In this document: piece by piece, positions 7,692 through 15,360 of the stretch
How positions within the stretch are numbered: position 1 is the stretch's first letter
How the letters are laid out: each line of letters starts with the position of its first letter
Source: Bradyrhizobium sp. LHD-71
GTDB taxonomy: Bacteria > Pseudomonadota > Alphaproteobacteria > Rhizobiales > Xanthobacteraceae
Direction: 5' to 3'
Assembly (NCBI RefSeq): GCF_031157255.1
Contig: NZ_JAVIFX010000005.1
Location: 62,001 to 126,000, forward strand
Length of the DNA stretch: 64,000 nucleotides
Program-made: the position numbers and the translations under genes
Notes under the pieces: model-generated
Database searches by the model: none
Seen by the model: the letters and a program-made list of their open reading frames with translations, nothing else
What the model was told of the DNA's origin: nothing

Positions 7692-7925
7692 GCCGCAAAA
7701 CTTCCTCTTAGCCGGCCTGCGTCAGTGCGCCGACGAGCGCCTCGGGATAGCCGCAGACCTCATCGATCTTGCGCGAATATTCCGCTAGAAACTGCTGACA
7801 CGGACGCAGACTGCTTCACGGATCTGCATCCTGGTCGGATGACGCCTTCATGGCCGGCCGTCATGATCAGGAAGCTTGTCTACTGCGCCCAGAGTGATCT
7901 CGGGAAATACCAATTGAAGGCCCTG

Positions 7926-7946
7926 GTCATAGGTATATCCTATGAC
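7926..7946. promoter_or_regulatory. Inverted-repeat operator upstream of the LysR gene
   Basis: GTCATAG and CTATGAC are perfect inverted arms separated by 7 nt. The site is 28 nt upstream of the LysR start and within the divergent region shared with MmgE/PrpD. The geometry matches a LysR T-N11-A box. A second copy of the same motif lies at 8918-8938, just after the LysR gene. Confidence 0.55.
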
Positions 7947-7973
7947 ATGGCCTTCATCTTAACAATGCTCGCC

Positions 7974-8915
7974 ATGGATGTTCGACAGCTCAACTATTTC
8001 GTGACCATCGTGGATTGCGGCAGCCTCGGCAGAGCGGCGGAGAAGCTCAATGTTGCTCAGCCTTCACTCAGTCAGCAGATCATTCGTCTGGAAGACGAGC
8101 TCAAAACCGTCCTGCTGATTCGAAGCCGGCAAGGCGTGTCGCCCACGGCCGAAGGTCAGGCCTTGTATCGTCACAGCCGAGTGGTGTTGCGACAGATGGA
8201 GCAGCTCAAGCAGGAAGTGCGATTGGGGACGAGCCAGGAAACCGGCACGGTTGCCGTGGGATTGCCGACGGCGGTGGTGACCATCCTTGCCATGCCGCTG
8301 GTCCAACGATTGCAGGCGCAATATCCGGGTATTCGGCTCCAGCTTTTCGAGAGCATGAGTGGCTATATCAACGAGTTGCTCGCCGGTGGTCGGCTTGATC
8401 TCGCTATCCTCTTCCGCGACGCGGATACGCGCGGCATCACGGCATTGCCGCTTCTTGAAGAGCAGCTCTATGTCGTCGGTGAGCCAGGAAATGGGGTCGG
8501 CCCGCGCGCTGAGACTTGCCCTATGGCACGGCTGAGCGGCGTCCGCATGGTGGCGCCCGGCGCGTCGAATGGGCTTCGTATCCTGCTTGAACGAGTCTTT
8601 TCCCGAGAAAGACTTGAACTCAACATTGTCGCTGATATCGATTCACTGCCGACTTTGATCTCAATCGCGCAGGCCGGTCTGGCCTGCACGATCCTGCCGG
8701 CGTCGGCCCTCGCCCAATGGGAAGTCGTGAAGCGGCCAAAGATGCGCCGATTGACCGGACCGTCATTGACGCGGCCGGTCAGCTTGTGCTGGTCCAACGC
8801 GATGCCGATTCATTCCGCCACCATGGCGGTGCGGCAGACCATCGTCGACCTGGTCGGCGAACTGTCGGCCAGCGGTCTCTGGGCCGGCATCAGCCTGCCG
8901 TCACGACAAGGCTAA
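7974..8915 (+). CDS. LysR-family transcriptional regulator (divergent from MmgE/PrpD-Bug)
   Basis: A 313-residue regulator. The N-terminal winged HTH is MDVRQLNYFVTIVDCGSLG followed by RAAEKLNVAQPSLSQQIIRLEDEL; the effector-binding domain begins near residue 90 (GTVAVGLPTAVVTILAMPL) with the usual LDLAILF segment. ATG 7974 is used because LysR proteins start with this pattern; the much longer open frame back to 7317 is antisense to MmgE/PrpD. It is divergent from MmgE/PrpD and the Bug gene and probably controls them in response to their substrate. Operator-like repeats lie just before and just after the gene. Confidence 0.93.
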   Translation: MDVRQLNYFVTIVDCGSLGRAAEKLNVAQPSLSQQIIRLEDELKTVLLIRSRQGVSPTAEGQALYRHSRVVLRQMEQLKQEVRLGTSQETGTVAVGLPTAVVTILAMPLVQRLQAQYPGIRLQLFESMSGYINELLAGGRLDLAILFRDADTRGITALPLLEEQLYVVGEPGNGVGPRAETCPMARLSGVRMVAPGASNGLRILLERVFSRERLELNIVADIDSLPTLISIAQAGLACTILPASALAQWEVVKRPKMRRLTGPSLTRPVSLCWSNAMPIHSATMAVRQTIVDLVGELSASGLWAGISLPSRQG

Positions 8916-8917
8916 CG

Positions 8918-8938
8918 GTCATAGTGTTAGGCTATGCC
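8918..8938. promoter_or_regulatory. Second copy of the LysR-type inverted repeat
   Basis: GTCATAG, seven bases, then CTATGCC: the same arms and the same 7-nt spacing as 7926-7946, placed two bases after the LysR stop codon. It could be a second binding site or part of a transcription stop. It has no T tract. Confidence 0.4.
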
Positions 8939-9395
8939 CAACCCAGAAATCTGACGACCAAGGGCGTGGATGTCATCGTCCCTGAACGTGGAATCGACTG
9001 TACTCGTACCGCAGCAATAGTCTGTCATCCGGCGCGACGAACGGCGCTGGGATGTACATAGTGATCTCTTTCGAGATTGGTCCGTCCAGACCTGCACGCT
9101 TCGTCATAATGGCGAAGGAACGACTCTGCCGATACGGCGTCTCGAGTGCTTCCAACCCGGTGAAGGATAGGTGTTACGGCCAATCACTGGAACGGGCTTA
9201 GGTGCATGCGGATCGACAATTGTCTCCATGATCCGGTCCGGGCATCGCGCATTCTGCGCCGCCGGAAGGGTAGTCCGCATGGCGCCGCGCATTGGCCACT
9301 AGGTCTATATCAAGTTCATTCCGTAGATGTCGAGCGGAGGTCGATCCAACGTAGAATTAACGTCGACCCATAGCGTCGATTAACGACCATCGCTT
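8939..9395. other. Non-coding stretch with a possible minus-strand gene remnant
   Basis: No intact gene. On the minus strand two short overlapping frames read VPVIGRNTYPSPGW (near 9170) and then, in another frame, YRQSRSFAIMTKRAGLDGPI and MYIPAPFVAPDDRLL (9150-9000), ending at a stop at 8973. They look like pieces of one coding sequence broken by a frameshift. MYIPAPF recalls the start of PaiB/FMN-binding regulators but is too short to assign. Confidence 0.35.
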
Positions 9396-9998
9396 CTAAA
9401 CGTCGAAGAACACCGTTTCGTTGTCGCCCTGTAGATGGACATCGAACGTGTAGACGTTGTTTGTGCCGGCCTTGCGCTTCGCTATCAAGGTTGCACGCCG
9501 ATCGGAGGATACCAGTGCGAGTACGGAATCGCTGGTGTTGGCCGCCTCGTCGTCAAAATAGATTCGCGTGTACAGATGCAGCAGCATGCCGCGCGCGAAT
9601 ACCGCGAGCAGAATGTGCGGTGCCTGCGGCTTGCCGTCGGCGTCAGGCACTACACCGGGCTTGATGGTGTCGAACACGTAGCCGCCGCTCTTGTCGGTGT
9701 CGCAGCGGCCAAAGCCGTTAAAGGGGGAGTTCGGTGGTGCATGCGCATCTTGCGGATCGGAGAAGTGGCCCTGCGCGTCGGCCTGCCAGATCTCCAGTAT
9801 GCAGTCCGCAATCACGTCGCCGTCGCCGTCGTAGACTGTGCCCTCGACCCGGATGCGCTCGCCGGACGTATCTGATGTCAGCAGATTGCTGGTGAAGGCG
9901 TCGTTCCACGCATATTCGCCGTTCGGCGTCAGACCGTATTTGAAATAGGGGCCGACGGTCTGCGAGGGCGTGATGCCATCAGGACGAGGTTTCGACAC
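9396..9998 (-). CDS. pcaG: Protocatechuate 3,4-dioxygenase alpha subunit
   Basis: PcaG pairs with PcaH to cleave the ring of protocatechuate between carbons 3 and 4, giving 3-carboxy-cis,cis-muconate (beta-ketoadipate pathway). The 200-residue sequence has the family start ITPSQTVGPYFKYGL, the block VEGTVYDGDGDVIADCILEIWQADAQG, FNGFGRCDTDKSGGYVFDTIKPG and APHILLAVFARGMLLHLYTRIYF. The alpha subunit lacks the iron ligands, as expected. The pcaH stop precedes it with no gap. It is the last gene of a nitroreductase/lyase operon, so protocatechuate probably comes from 4-nitrobenzoate here. Confidence 0.95.
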   Translation of the reverse strand: MSKPRPDGITPSQTVGPYFKYGLTPNGEYAWNDAFTSNLLTSDTSGERIRVEGTVYDGDGDVIADCILEIWQADAQGHFSDPQDAHAPPNSPFNGFGRCDTDKSGGYVFDTIKPGVVPDADGKPQAPHILLAVFARGMLLHLYTRIYFDDEAANTSDSVLALVSSDRRATLIAKRKAGTNNVYTFDVHLQGDNETVFFDV

Positions 9999-10700
9999 TC
10001 ACTTGCTCTCCATCGGCGTGGCATTACGCCCGCGTAGAACGATATCGAAACGGTAGCACAGCGCCCATTCAGGCTCGGTGTTCTCGAGATCGAAGGACGA
10101 AATCATCCGCGCCCGCGCCTTCCCGTCGGTCACCGAGTTGAAGATCGGATCGAACGGAAACAAGGGGTCGCCGGGGAAGTACATTTGCGTCACGAGACGT
10201 GAAATGAAGGAGTGACCGAACACCGAAAAGTGGATGTGCGCGGGTCGCCAGGCATTATGGTGGTTGCCCCAGGGATAGGCGCCAGGCTTGATGGTGATGA
10301 ACTTGTAGTAGCCGGCCGCATCGGATTGCGTGCGACCAGCGCCTGTGAAGTTCGGATCGAGCGGCGCCGGATGTTGGTCGACGACATGGATGTAGCGGCC
10401 ACAGGCGTTGGCCTGCCATAGCTCGACTAACGTGTTGGGCACGGCGCGGCCGTCTTCGTCGAGGATGTAGCCGTGCACGATGATGCGCTCGCCGAGCGGC
10501 TCGCCCTTCGACTGAATGGTGAGGTCGTTGTCGTGCTTGCGAACGGTCTCATGACCATAGACCGGCCCGGTCAGTTCCGAGAGCGTATGCCGTATCGGGA
10601 TCAGCGGCTTCGAGGGCGTTCGCTTGATCGAGCTGCGATACGCCGGAGACAGGCGCGCGGGATGGGCGCTGTTCGAAGCCACCGGATAAATCAACGTCAT
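9999..10700 (-). CDS. pcaH: Protocatechuate 3,4-dioxygenase beta subunit
   Basis: The catalytic subunit, carrying non-haem Fe(III). Family blocks: SELTGPVYGHETVRKHDNDL, GERIIVHGYILDEDGRAVPN, LVELWQANACGRYIH (first tyrosine ligand) and GAYPWGNHHNAWRPAHIHFS (second tyrosine and the two His ligands of the HIH motif). A length of about 233 residues is normal. ATG 10700 is preferred over the upstream 10736 start, which adds 12 residues unlike PcaH. It directly abuts pcaG and follows the lyase gene, forming one transcript with the 4-nitrobenzoate genes. Confidence 0.95.
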   Translation of the reverse strand: MTLIYPVASNSAHPARLSPAYRSSIKRTPSKPLIPIRHTLSELTGPVYGHETVRKHDNDLTIQSKGEPLGERIIVHGYILDEDGRAVPNTLVELWQANACGRYIHVVDQHPAPLDPNFTGAGRTQSDAAGYYKFITIKPGAYPWGNHHNAWRPAHIHFSVFGHSFISRLVTQMYFPGDPLFPFDPIFNSVTDGKARARMISSFDLENTEPEWALCYRFDIVLRGRNATPMESK

Positions 10701-10746
10701 ACAGTGTCTCCGGACAGATTCAGTGACATTCGTCACGCGTTCGACA

Positions 10747-11286
10747 TCACGCCGGTGCTTTGAAATCGTAAGAGATGCGCCCGGCCGGTAGATAGAACAG
10801 CGCGATCACTGCGCCACCCCTGACCTCCGGGTAGTGCCGGCTGCCAGGATCGGGCGCAGTCCAGCCTGGTCCTTGCCAACCCTGCAGTCCCTTTAGCTGT
10901 GCGCCCTTGTCGAGAGGAACGACGAGGTTGAGCTCACCATAGGGGTGACCGTGATATTGTCCGCGCAGCACGTCATGATCGTCCTCGTCCTTGAAACGGC
11001 GCGGATCAGTGCTGTTCATGTAGACCGCAGTGATACTGAACTGGAACGTTTCGGGGACCGGCTCAAGGATGCGGCTGCGCCGATAGTTTGGGCCTTCCAC
11101 TTCCTGGTTCGCCGCCCAGCCCTCCTCGACCCCCAATTTGATAAGACGAGCAAGATCCTGGTACAACGCGCTGTCTTCTCCATAGGTCTCGTTGAGCCAT
11201 CGCTCCATCGCTGCGCTCGGCGTCATGTCCTTGACTTCGCGCAGGAAAGGAATGCTGCGTTCGATGAGCTGTTCGCGGCTTCCCAT
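10747..11286 (-). CDS. pnbB: 4-hydroxylaminobenzoate lyase (PnbB-like, DUF4863 family)
   Basis: PnbB converts 4-hydroxylaminobenzoate to protocatechuate with release of ammonium. The protein is about 179 residues with a cupin-like second half: GQYHGHPYGELNLVVPL, LQGWQGPGWTAPDPGSRHYP and GGAVIALFYLPAGRISYDF, which I recognise as the DUF4863 pattern. GGAGGAG precedes ATG 11286 at correct spacing, so that start is chosen over TTG 11304. It lies between a nitroreductase gene and pcaHG, exactly the order needed for 4-nitrobenzoate to 4-hydroxylaminobenzoate to protocatechuate to ring cleavage. Family recall plus context; not biochemically shown. Confidence 0.8.
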   Translation of the reverse strand: MGSREQLIERSIPFLREVKDMTPSAAMERWLNETYGEDSALYQDLARLIKLGVEEGWAANQEVEGPNYRRSRILEPVPETFQFSITAVYMNSTDPRRFKDEDDHDVLRGQYHGHPYGELNLVVPLDKGAQLKGLQGWQGPGWTAPDPGSRHYPEVRGGAVIALFYLPAGRISYDFKAPA

Positions 11287-11311
11287 GACTTTCTCCTCCG
11301 TCAATTAGGCC

Positions 11312-12031
11312 TTATGCTTCAAATCCCGCGAACGTGGCGAACTCATCAACGTTCGCTCGCGGCATCAATCTTTTCGTCTCCTGAACCCTGGCACGACCGA
11401 TGGAGATGCCGCACACCACCATCTGCTCTGGCGGGATCGACAACAGCGGGCGCAGAATCCGGTGGTATTTCGAGAACGTCTCCTGCGGACAGGACTGAAG
11501 CCCACGCCCCGCTGCCGCCAGCATTACGTTCTGCACGAACATTCCAAGGTCCAGCCAGCTTCCGACTTCCAGCCGACGGTCGATCGTCACAATCAGTCCC
11601 ACCGGCGCGCCGAAGAATGTGTAATTCTTTGCGGTTTGCCTGCTCCGCGCCTCGACATCCGTTTGAGCGATGCCGAGCGATCCGTAGAACAGTCGTCCAA
11701 ATTCCTGTCGCCGCCTCAGGTACGGATCAGGTAAGTCACTGGCGTAATATCTGTATTCCGACATGTGCTCACCGCTGGATGTTTCGTGTGCTTCCAGCAG
11801 GGCCGCTGACACCCCGTCCTTTGCTGCACCCGCGAGCACGTAGACGTGCCAAGGCTGGATGTTCGCGCCACTCGGTGCGAACCGGGCGACGCGGAGAATA
11901 TGCTCTATCGCCTGTCGCGGGACCGGAGTGTCGCAGAACTCGCGGCAGGCAGATCGACCAGCCATGATCTCGTCGATCCGGCCCAGCCCATCGGTACACC
12001 CGCCGATCACGGCTTCTTCAAGAACGGACAT
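11312..12031 (-). CDS. pnbA: FMN nitroreductase, probable 4-nitrobenzoate reductase (PnbA-like)
   Basis: A 239-residue nitroreductase-fold flavoprotein that would reduce the nitro group of 4-nitrobenzoate to hydroxylamine using NAD(P)H. The FMN-binding start is RSACREFCDTPVPRQAIEHI, then the typical VARFAPSGANIQPWHVYVL; WLDLGMFVQNVMLAAAGRGL and CGISIGRAR are conserved C-terminal blocks. GGAGGAAGG precedes ATG 12031. Its start overlaps the end of the binding-protein gene by 25 nt, and it is 25 nt upstream of the lyase gene. The nitroreductase family is certain; 4-nitrobenzoate as the substrate is inferred from the lyase and pcaHG neighbours. Confidence 0.85.
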   Translation of the reverse strand: MSVLEEAVIGGCTDGLGRIDEIMAGRSACREFCDTPVPRQAIEHILRVARFAPSGANIQPWHVYVLAGAAKDGVSAALLEAHETSSGEHMSEYRYYASDLPDPYLRRRQEFGRLFYGSLGIAQTDVEARSRQTAKNYTFFGAPVGLIVTIDRRLEVGSWLDLGMFVQNVMLAAAGRGLQSCPQETFSKYHRILRPLLSIPPEQMVVCGISIGRARVQETKRLMPRANVDEFATFAGFEA

Positions 12032-13230
12032 CCGCCTTCCTCCATCGGTTTGAAGGCTTCTTCTCCGGGAATAGTCGCGATCAGCTCGTAGTAGTCGAAC
12101 TTGTATTTTGACTCCTCAAGCGATTTGACGCGGAACAGATACATGTCGCGGACCAGCCGACCGTCTTGACGGATCCGGCCATTCTTTGTCATGAAATCGT
12201 TCACCGGCATCTCGCGCATTTTGGCGGCAACGGCCGAACCATCGAGCGTGCCGGCAGCTTCGATCGCTCTGAGATAGTGCAGCACCGCGCCATAGGTGCC
12301 GGCATGGATCATAGTGGGCACCTTCTTGGTCTTCTCGATGAAGCGCTTCGACCACGCGCGCGTCTCATCGTTGAGGTCCCAATAAAACGCCGAGCTCAAC
12401 ATCAGGCCTTGCGCGCTTTGCAACCCGAGGCTGTGAATGTCCGCGATGAAGACGATCAGGCCGGCAAGCTTTTGCCCGCGCGTCACGCCAAACTCGCCCG
12501 CTTGCTTCACGGCGTTGATGAAGTCGCCGCCAGCATCGGCAAGCGCTATCACGTCGGCCTTGGATGCCTGCGCCTGCAGCAGGAAGGACGAGAAATCGGA
12601 CGTGTTGATCGGATGCCTTACGGCACCCACCACCTTGCCGCCGGTGGCATCGATCACCTTTCGGCTATCGGCTTCAAGCTGTGCGCCAAGCGAATAGTCC
12701 GCCGAAAGGAAGAACCAGCTCTTGACGCCGAGACGTGAGATCGCTCTCGTCGTGCCCTGCGACAGCGCATAAGTGTCGTAGGTCCAGTGGATTCCCGTTG
12801 GCGAGCACTCGTCGCCGGTTAGCCGCGAAGTGGCCACGCCGGTCGCGAGAAACAGTTTCCTCTTCTCGCGTGTAATGCCTTGCACGGCAAGCGCGACCGC
12901 AGAATTCGGGACATCCAGGATGGCCTCAACGTTGTCGTTCTCCAACCACCGACGGGCGATCGTCAAACCGACATCCGCCTTGTTCTGATGATCGCCCGCG
13001 ACGATCTCGATCGGGCGCCCGAGCACCTTGCCGTTGAAATCGTCTACCGCCATCTGCGCGGAGACAACCGAGCCTTGGCCGCCATTGTCCGCGTAGAGGG
13101 ACGACATGTCGGTCAGCACGCCGAGCTTGACCGGCCCGTCCTGCGCGGTCGCCGACGTCGCCATCGTCGCCAACACCAGTCCGAGCGACTTGTGTGCGAC
13201 ACTTCGAGCGAACCTCACCCAGGTTTTCAT
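12007..13230 (-). CDS. ABC transporter periplasmic binding protein, branched-chain amino acid/aromatic acid type (LivJ-like)
   Basis: First gene of the 4-nitrobenzoate-type operon. The signal peptide (VAHKSLGLVLATMATSATAQ) is followed by VKLGVLTDMSSLYADNGGQG, the standard start of mature type I (peripla_BP_6) binding proteins; AQMAVDDFNGKVLGRPIEIV and ADYSLGAQLEADSRKVIDA follow. About 407 residues is normal. ATG 13230 is chosen because the signal peptide begins there. Such proteins in aromatic clusters usually bind benzoate-like acids, so 4-nitrobenzoate or protocatechuate is the likely ligand. No permease or ATPase genes are beside it; the Liv operon at 53-57 kb carries its own binding protein. 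Confidence 0.9.
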   Translation of the reverse strand: MKTWVRFARSVAHKSLGLVLATMATSATAQDGPVKLGVLTDMSSLYADNGGQGSVVSAQMAVDDFNGKVLGRPIEIVAGDHQNKADVGLTIARRWLENDNVEAILDVPNSAVALAVQGITREKRKLFLATGVATSRLTGDECSPTGIHWTYDTYALSQGTTRAISRLGVKSWFFLSADYSLGAQLEADSRKVIDATGGKVVGAVRHPINTSDFSSFLLQAQASKADVIALADAGGDFINAVKQAGEFGVTRGQKLAGLIVFIADIHSLGLQSAQGLMLSSAFYWDLNDETRAWSKRFIEKTKKVPTMIHAGTYGAVLHYLRAIEAAGTLDGSAVAAKMREMPVNDFMTKNGRIRQDGRLVRDMYLFRVKSLEESKYKFDYYELIATIPGEEAFKPMEEGGCPFLKKP

Positions 13231-13306
13231 GGTTGCTTTCCTCGCAACTCGGTCAAGGAAATCTTGTCCAGAACGGTGCTTTTCGGAAGTGAAAGTCTTG
13301 CAGGTT

Positions 13307-13322
13307 AATCCTGAATAGGATT
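13307..13322. promoter_or_regulatory. Inverted repeat in the pnb/LysR divergent region
   Basis: AATCCT and AGGATT are perfect inverted arms around GAAT. The site lies 77 nt upstream of the binding-protein start and 133 nt before the divergent LysR gene. Its ATC-N8-GAT core resembles NodD-type LysR boxes. It is the candidate site for the adjacent LysR protein. Confidence 0.5.
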
Positions 13323-13454
13323 CAGATGGGTGGTGACAAGGCGGCAGTAAACTCGCCGAGAATCCGATCATCATGCCCGGCGAGCGGCTGACTTAACGGC
13401 ACACGATCGCAATATTTCCGAGGCGCGCGATCAGCCACAGACGGGACTCTCAGC

Positions 13455-14432
13455 GTGTCCGTTTCCTTCAAGACTCTGGATCTGAATCTGCTCAAGGTAT
13501 TCGACGCGATCATGGAGGAGCGCAGCGTGCTACGCGCCAGCCAGAAGGTCGCATTGAGCCAGTCCGCCGTGAGCCACTCGCTCGCCCGGCTGCGTGAGAT
13601 GCTGGATGACGAGCTGTTCGTTCGCACCGCCACAGGCATGCAACCGACTGGGCGCGCGTTGACGATGGCGCCGCAAGTTCGCCAGGCACTGCGATCGTTG
13701 GAGGCCGCCGTCGAGCTGCCGATCTTCACTCCGGCCGTCTCCACTAAGCCGTTCACGCTCGCCGCCAACGACTTCACGACGATGGTGTTAGCGCCGCCAC
13801 TGCTGAAGATATTGAGCCGAGAAGCTCCGGCGGTCGATCTGACCATCAAGCCGGTGACGCGGATCGATCTTGCCGAGCAGATCGACCTCGGCCGCATCGA
13901 CGTCGCGATTGGCGTGTTCTCGTCTCCGCCGAGCCGCCTCCGCACGGCTTTCCTATTCGAATACGACGATGTGTTGATCGTCAATGCGAAACGCAAGCTC
14001 TCCCGGTTAGACAACGCGAAGCTCGCCGCAATGCCGCTGATCGTCGTCTCCTTCGGCGGAGAGCAGGAAGGTGCGATTGGAGGTTTCATCTCCGAGCGAG
14101 GTCTTGCCAGACGCTCGGAGATGTACGACCGCGTGGCGCTCGAGCGAGCGCTCGCAAAAAGCGACCGGCCGCCACGGATCGCGGTCTCATTGCCGCATTT
14201 TCTTGCCGTGCCCGCACTACTCCAAGATTCGGAACTGGCGGCCATCGTCCCGCGTCCACTGGCAAAAGCGCTCGCACAAACCCACGCGATCGCAGCCTAT
14301 GACTTGCCCTACAGCACGAGGCCGGTCGAGGTCCGGCTGTTGTGGCATGAACGTGTCGAAGGTGAGCCATCGCACAAATGGCTCCACGAAATCCTCCGAC
14401 GCGCGACCGAGGGCCTCAGGCGCGGGCGCTAG
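13455..14432 (+). CDS. LysR-family regulator (NodD/NahR-like group), candidate activator of the 4-nitrobenzoate operon
   Basis: A 325-residue LysR protein of the subgroup that starts LDLNLLKVFDAIMEERSV. HTH: RASQKVALSQSAVSHSLARL. REMLDDELFVRTATGMQPTG links to the effector domain (FTLAANDFTTMVLAPPLL, RIDVAIGVF). It is divergent from the binding-protein/pnbA/pnbB/pcaHG operon across a 224-nt intergenic region with an inverted repeat, the classic arrangement of a LysR activator responding to an aromatic acid. It is the equivalent of PnbR by position; that name is not assigned because the sequence alone does not prove it. Confidence 0.92.
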   Translation: MSVSFKTLDLNLLKVFDAIMEERSVLRASQKVALSQSAVSHSLARLREMLDDELFVRTATGMQPTGRALTMAPQVRQALRSLEAAVELPIFTPAVSTKPFTLAANDFTTMVLAPPLLKILSREAPAVDLTIKPVTRIDLAEQIDLGRIDVAIGVFSSPPSRLRTAFLFEYDDVLIVNAKRKLSRLDNAKLAAMPLIVVSFGGEQEGAIGGFISERGLARRSEMYDRVALERALAKSDRPPRIAVSLPHFLAVPALLQDSELAAIVPRPLAKALAQTHAIAAYDLPYSTRPVEVRLLWHERVEGEPSHKWLHEILRRATEGLRRGR

Positions 14433-14438
14433 CGCGCG

Positions 14439-14812
14439 TCAGGCCGCCGGGGTGCGGCCGAGGCGCTTCTTGTGTCTGAGGATACGGCGAATGAGGTCGG
14501 CGACATGGCCCGGCGCATAGGGCTTGGGAATCAGCGCGTCGGCGCCGGAAAAGCGGGTGCACCTTCAAATTCCGGCCCGAGGTGAGCAGGATCAGGATCG
14601 CCCGGTGGTTTCGGCACACCCGGCGCGAGACCGACGCTGTCTATGGCGCCGGGCATCTCGATATCGGAAAAGGTCAGGCTGTTCGGTTTGCCCCGATCTA
14701 ATAAGCGCGATCGCGGTGACCGCGTGACTGGCTTCGACGACATACCAGCCGCGCTGGTTGCCTGATTGGAGAGCGCGGCCAACTGTCAAGCGGAGGCGAA
14801 CGGCAGCGTCTG
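14439..14812 (-). pseudogene. Broken CheY-like response regulator
   Basis: On the minus strand, pieces in different frames together read as one receiver domain: [17 protein letters not shown], then TFSDIEMPGAIDSVGLA with the phosphoacceptor Asp, RAILILLTSG, and GADALIPKPYAPGHVADLIRRIL ending at the stop at 14439. The conserved Lys of IPKPY is present. At least two frameshifts separate the pieces, so no functional protein can be made. Confidence 0.75.
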
Positions 14813-14968
14813 GCGATCGCACGTGCCCTGATCGCGCAGCCCGACATATTGCGGCTCGATGAACCCAGCGCGGGTCTCGATGTGGAAATCGAGCACAGCA
14901 TTCTCAGCATGCTGCGAAAGATGTCGCTCAACGTCGGCAACGTTCATCGTCGCGCCGACAAGCCCTAG
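14780..14968 (+). pseudogene. Fragment of an ABC-transporter ATPase (signature to Walker B region)
   Basis: A frame from about 14780 reads [19 protein letters not shown] (ABC signature), then [19 protein letters not shown] (Walker B and D-loop) and stops at 14966-14968. Walker A and the whole N-terminal half are missing, and the C terminus is cut off. It overlaps the start of the degenerate response regulator on the other strand. This is a clear decayed fragment. Confidence 0.8.
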
Positions 14969-15360
14969 CGCGTCCCGGCGCTCCCGAAGCTGATGATCAT
15001 GCAGTTGTCGCCGACCTGTGGCCGGTCCAGTGCCTGCCCGAACGAATCGACGGGAGCTATGACGATTCCGGCCACTTCGAACGCGTCAATCCGTTCCCGC
15101 GGTTTGGCGTATCTCGCCCAAGAGTGCGCGGCGAGCGCTGTCCCGCCAGAGCCATACGCAATCGTAGATCACGGGCGGCGCGCTCGCCGCAGATTAGCCT
15201 GTCGATCACTAGTTGATGTCGCTGGCGGGCGAATGCTTGCATACCCATCCTGAGCGTGCAAACTAAGATGGCCACAAATAGAAAAAGGCCTCGCCGGGTT
15301 GTCGGCTCTCGGTTTGGCAAAATTCAAAGCCCTGCGTTGGGGCGATGGGAGGGCGTTCCG
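14969..15360. other. Gap before the Bug gene
   Basis: I see no recognisable gene. An open plus-strand frame at 14993-15253 (starting MIMQLSPTCGRSSACPNE) has no protein-like pattern. The end of the gap carries the Bug ribosome-binding site GGAGGG at about 15348-15353. Confidence 0.35.

Noticed and set aside
7317-7973. Long N-terminal extension of the LysR frame
   Set aside because: It is antisense to MmgE/PrpD; the LysR fold begins at 7974.
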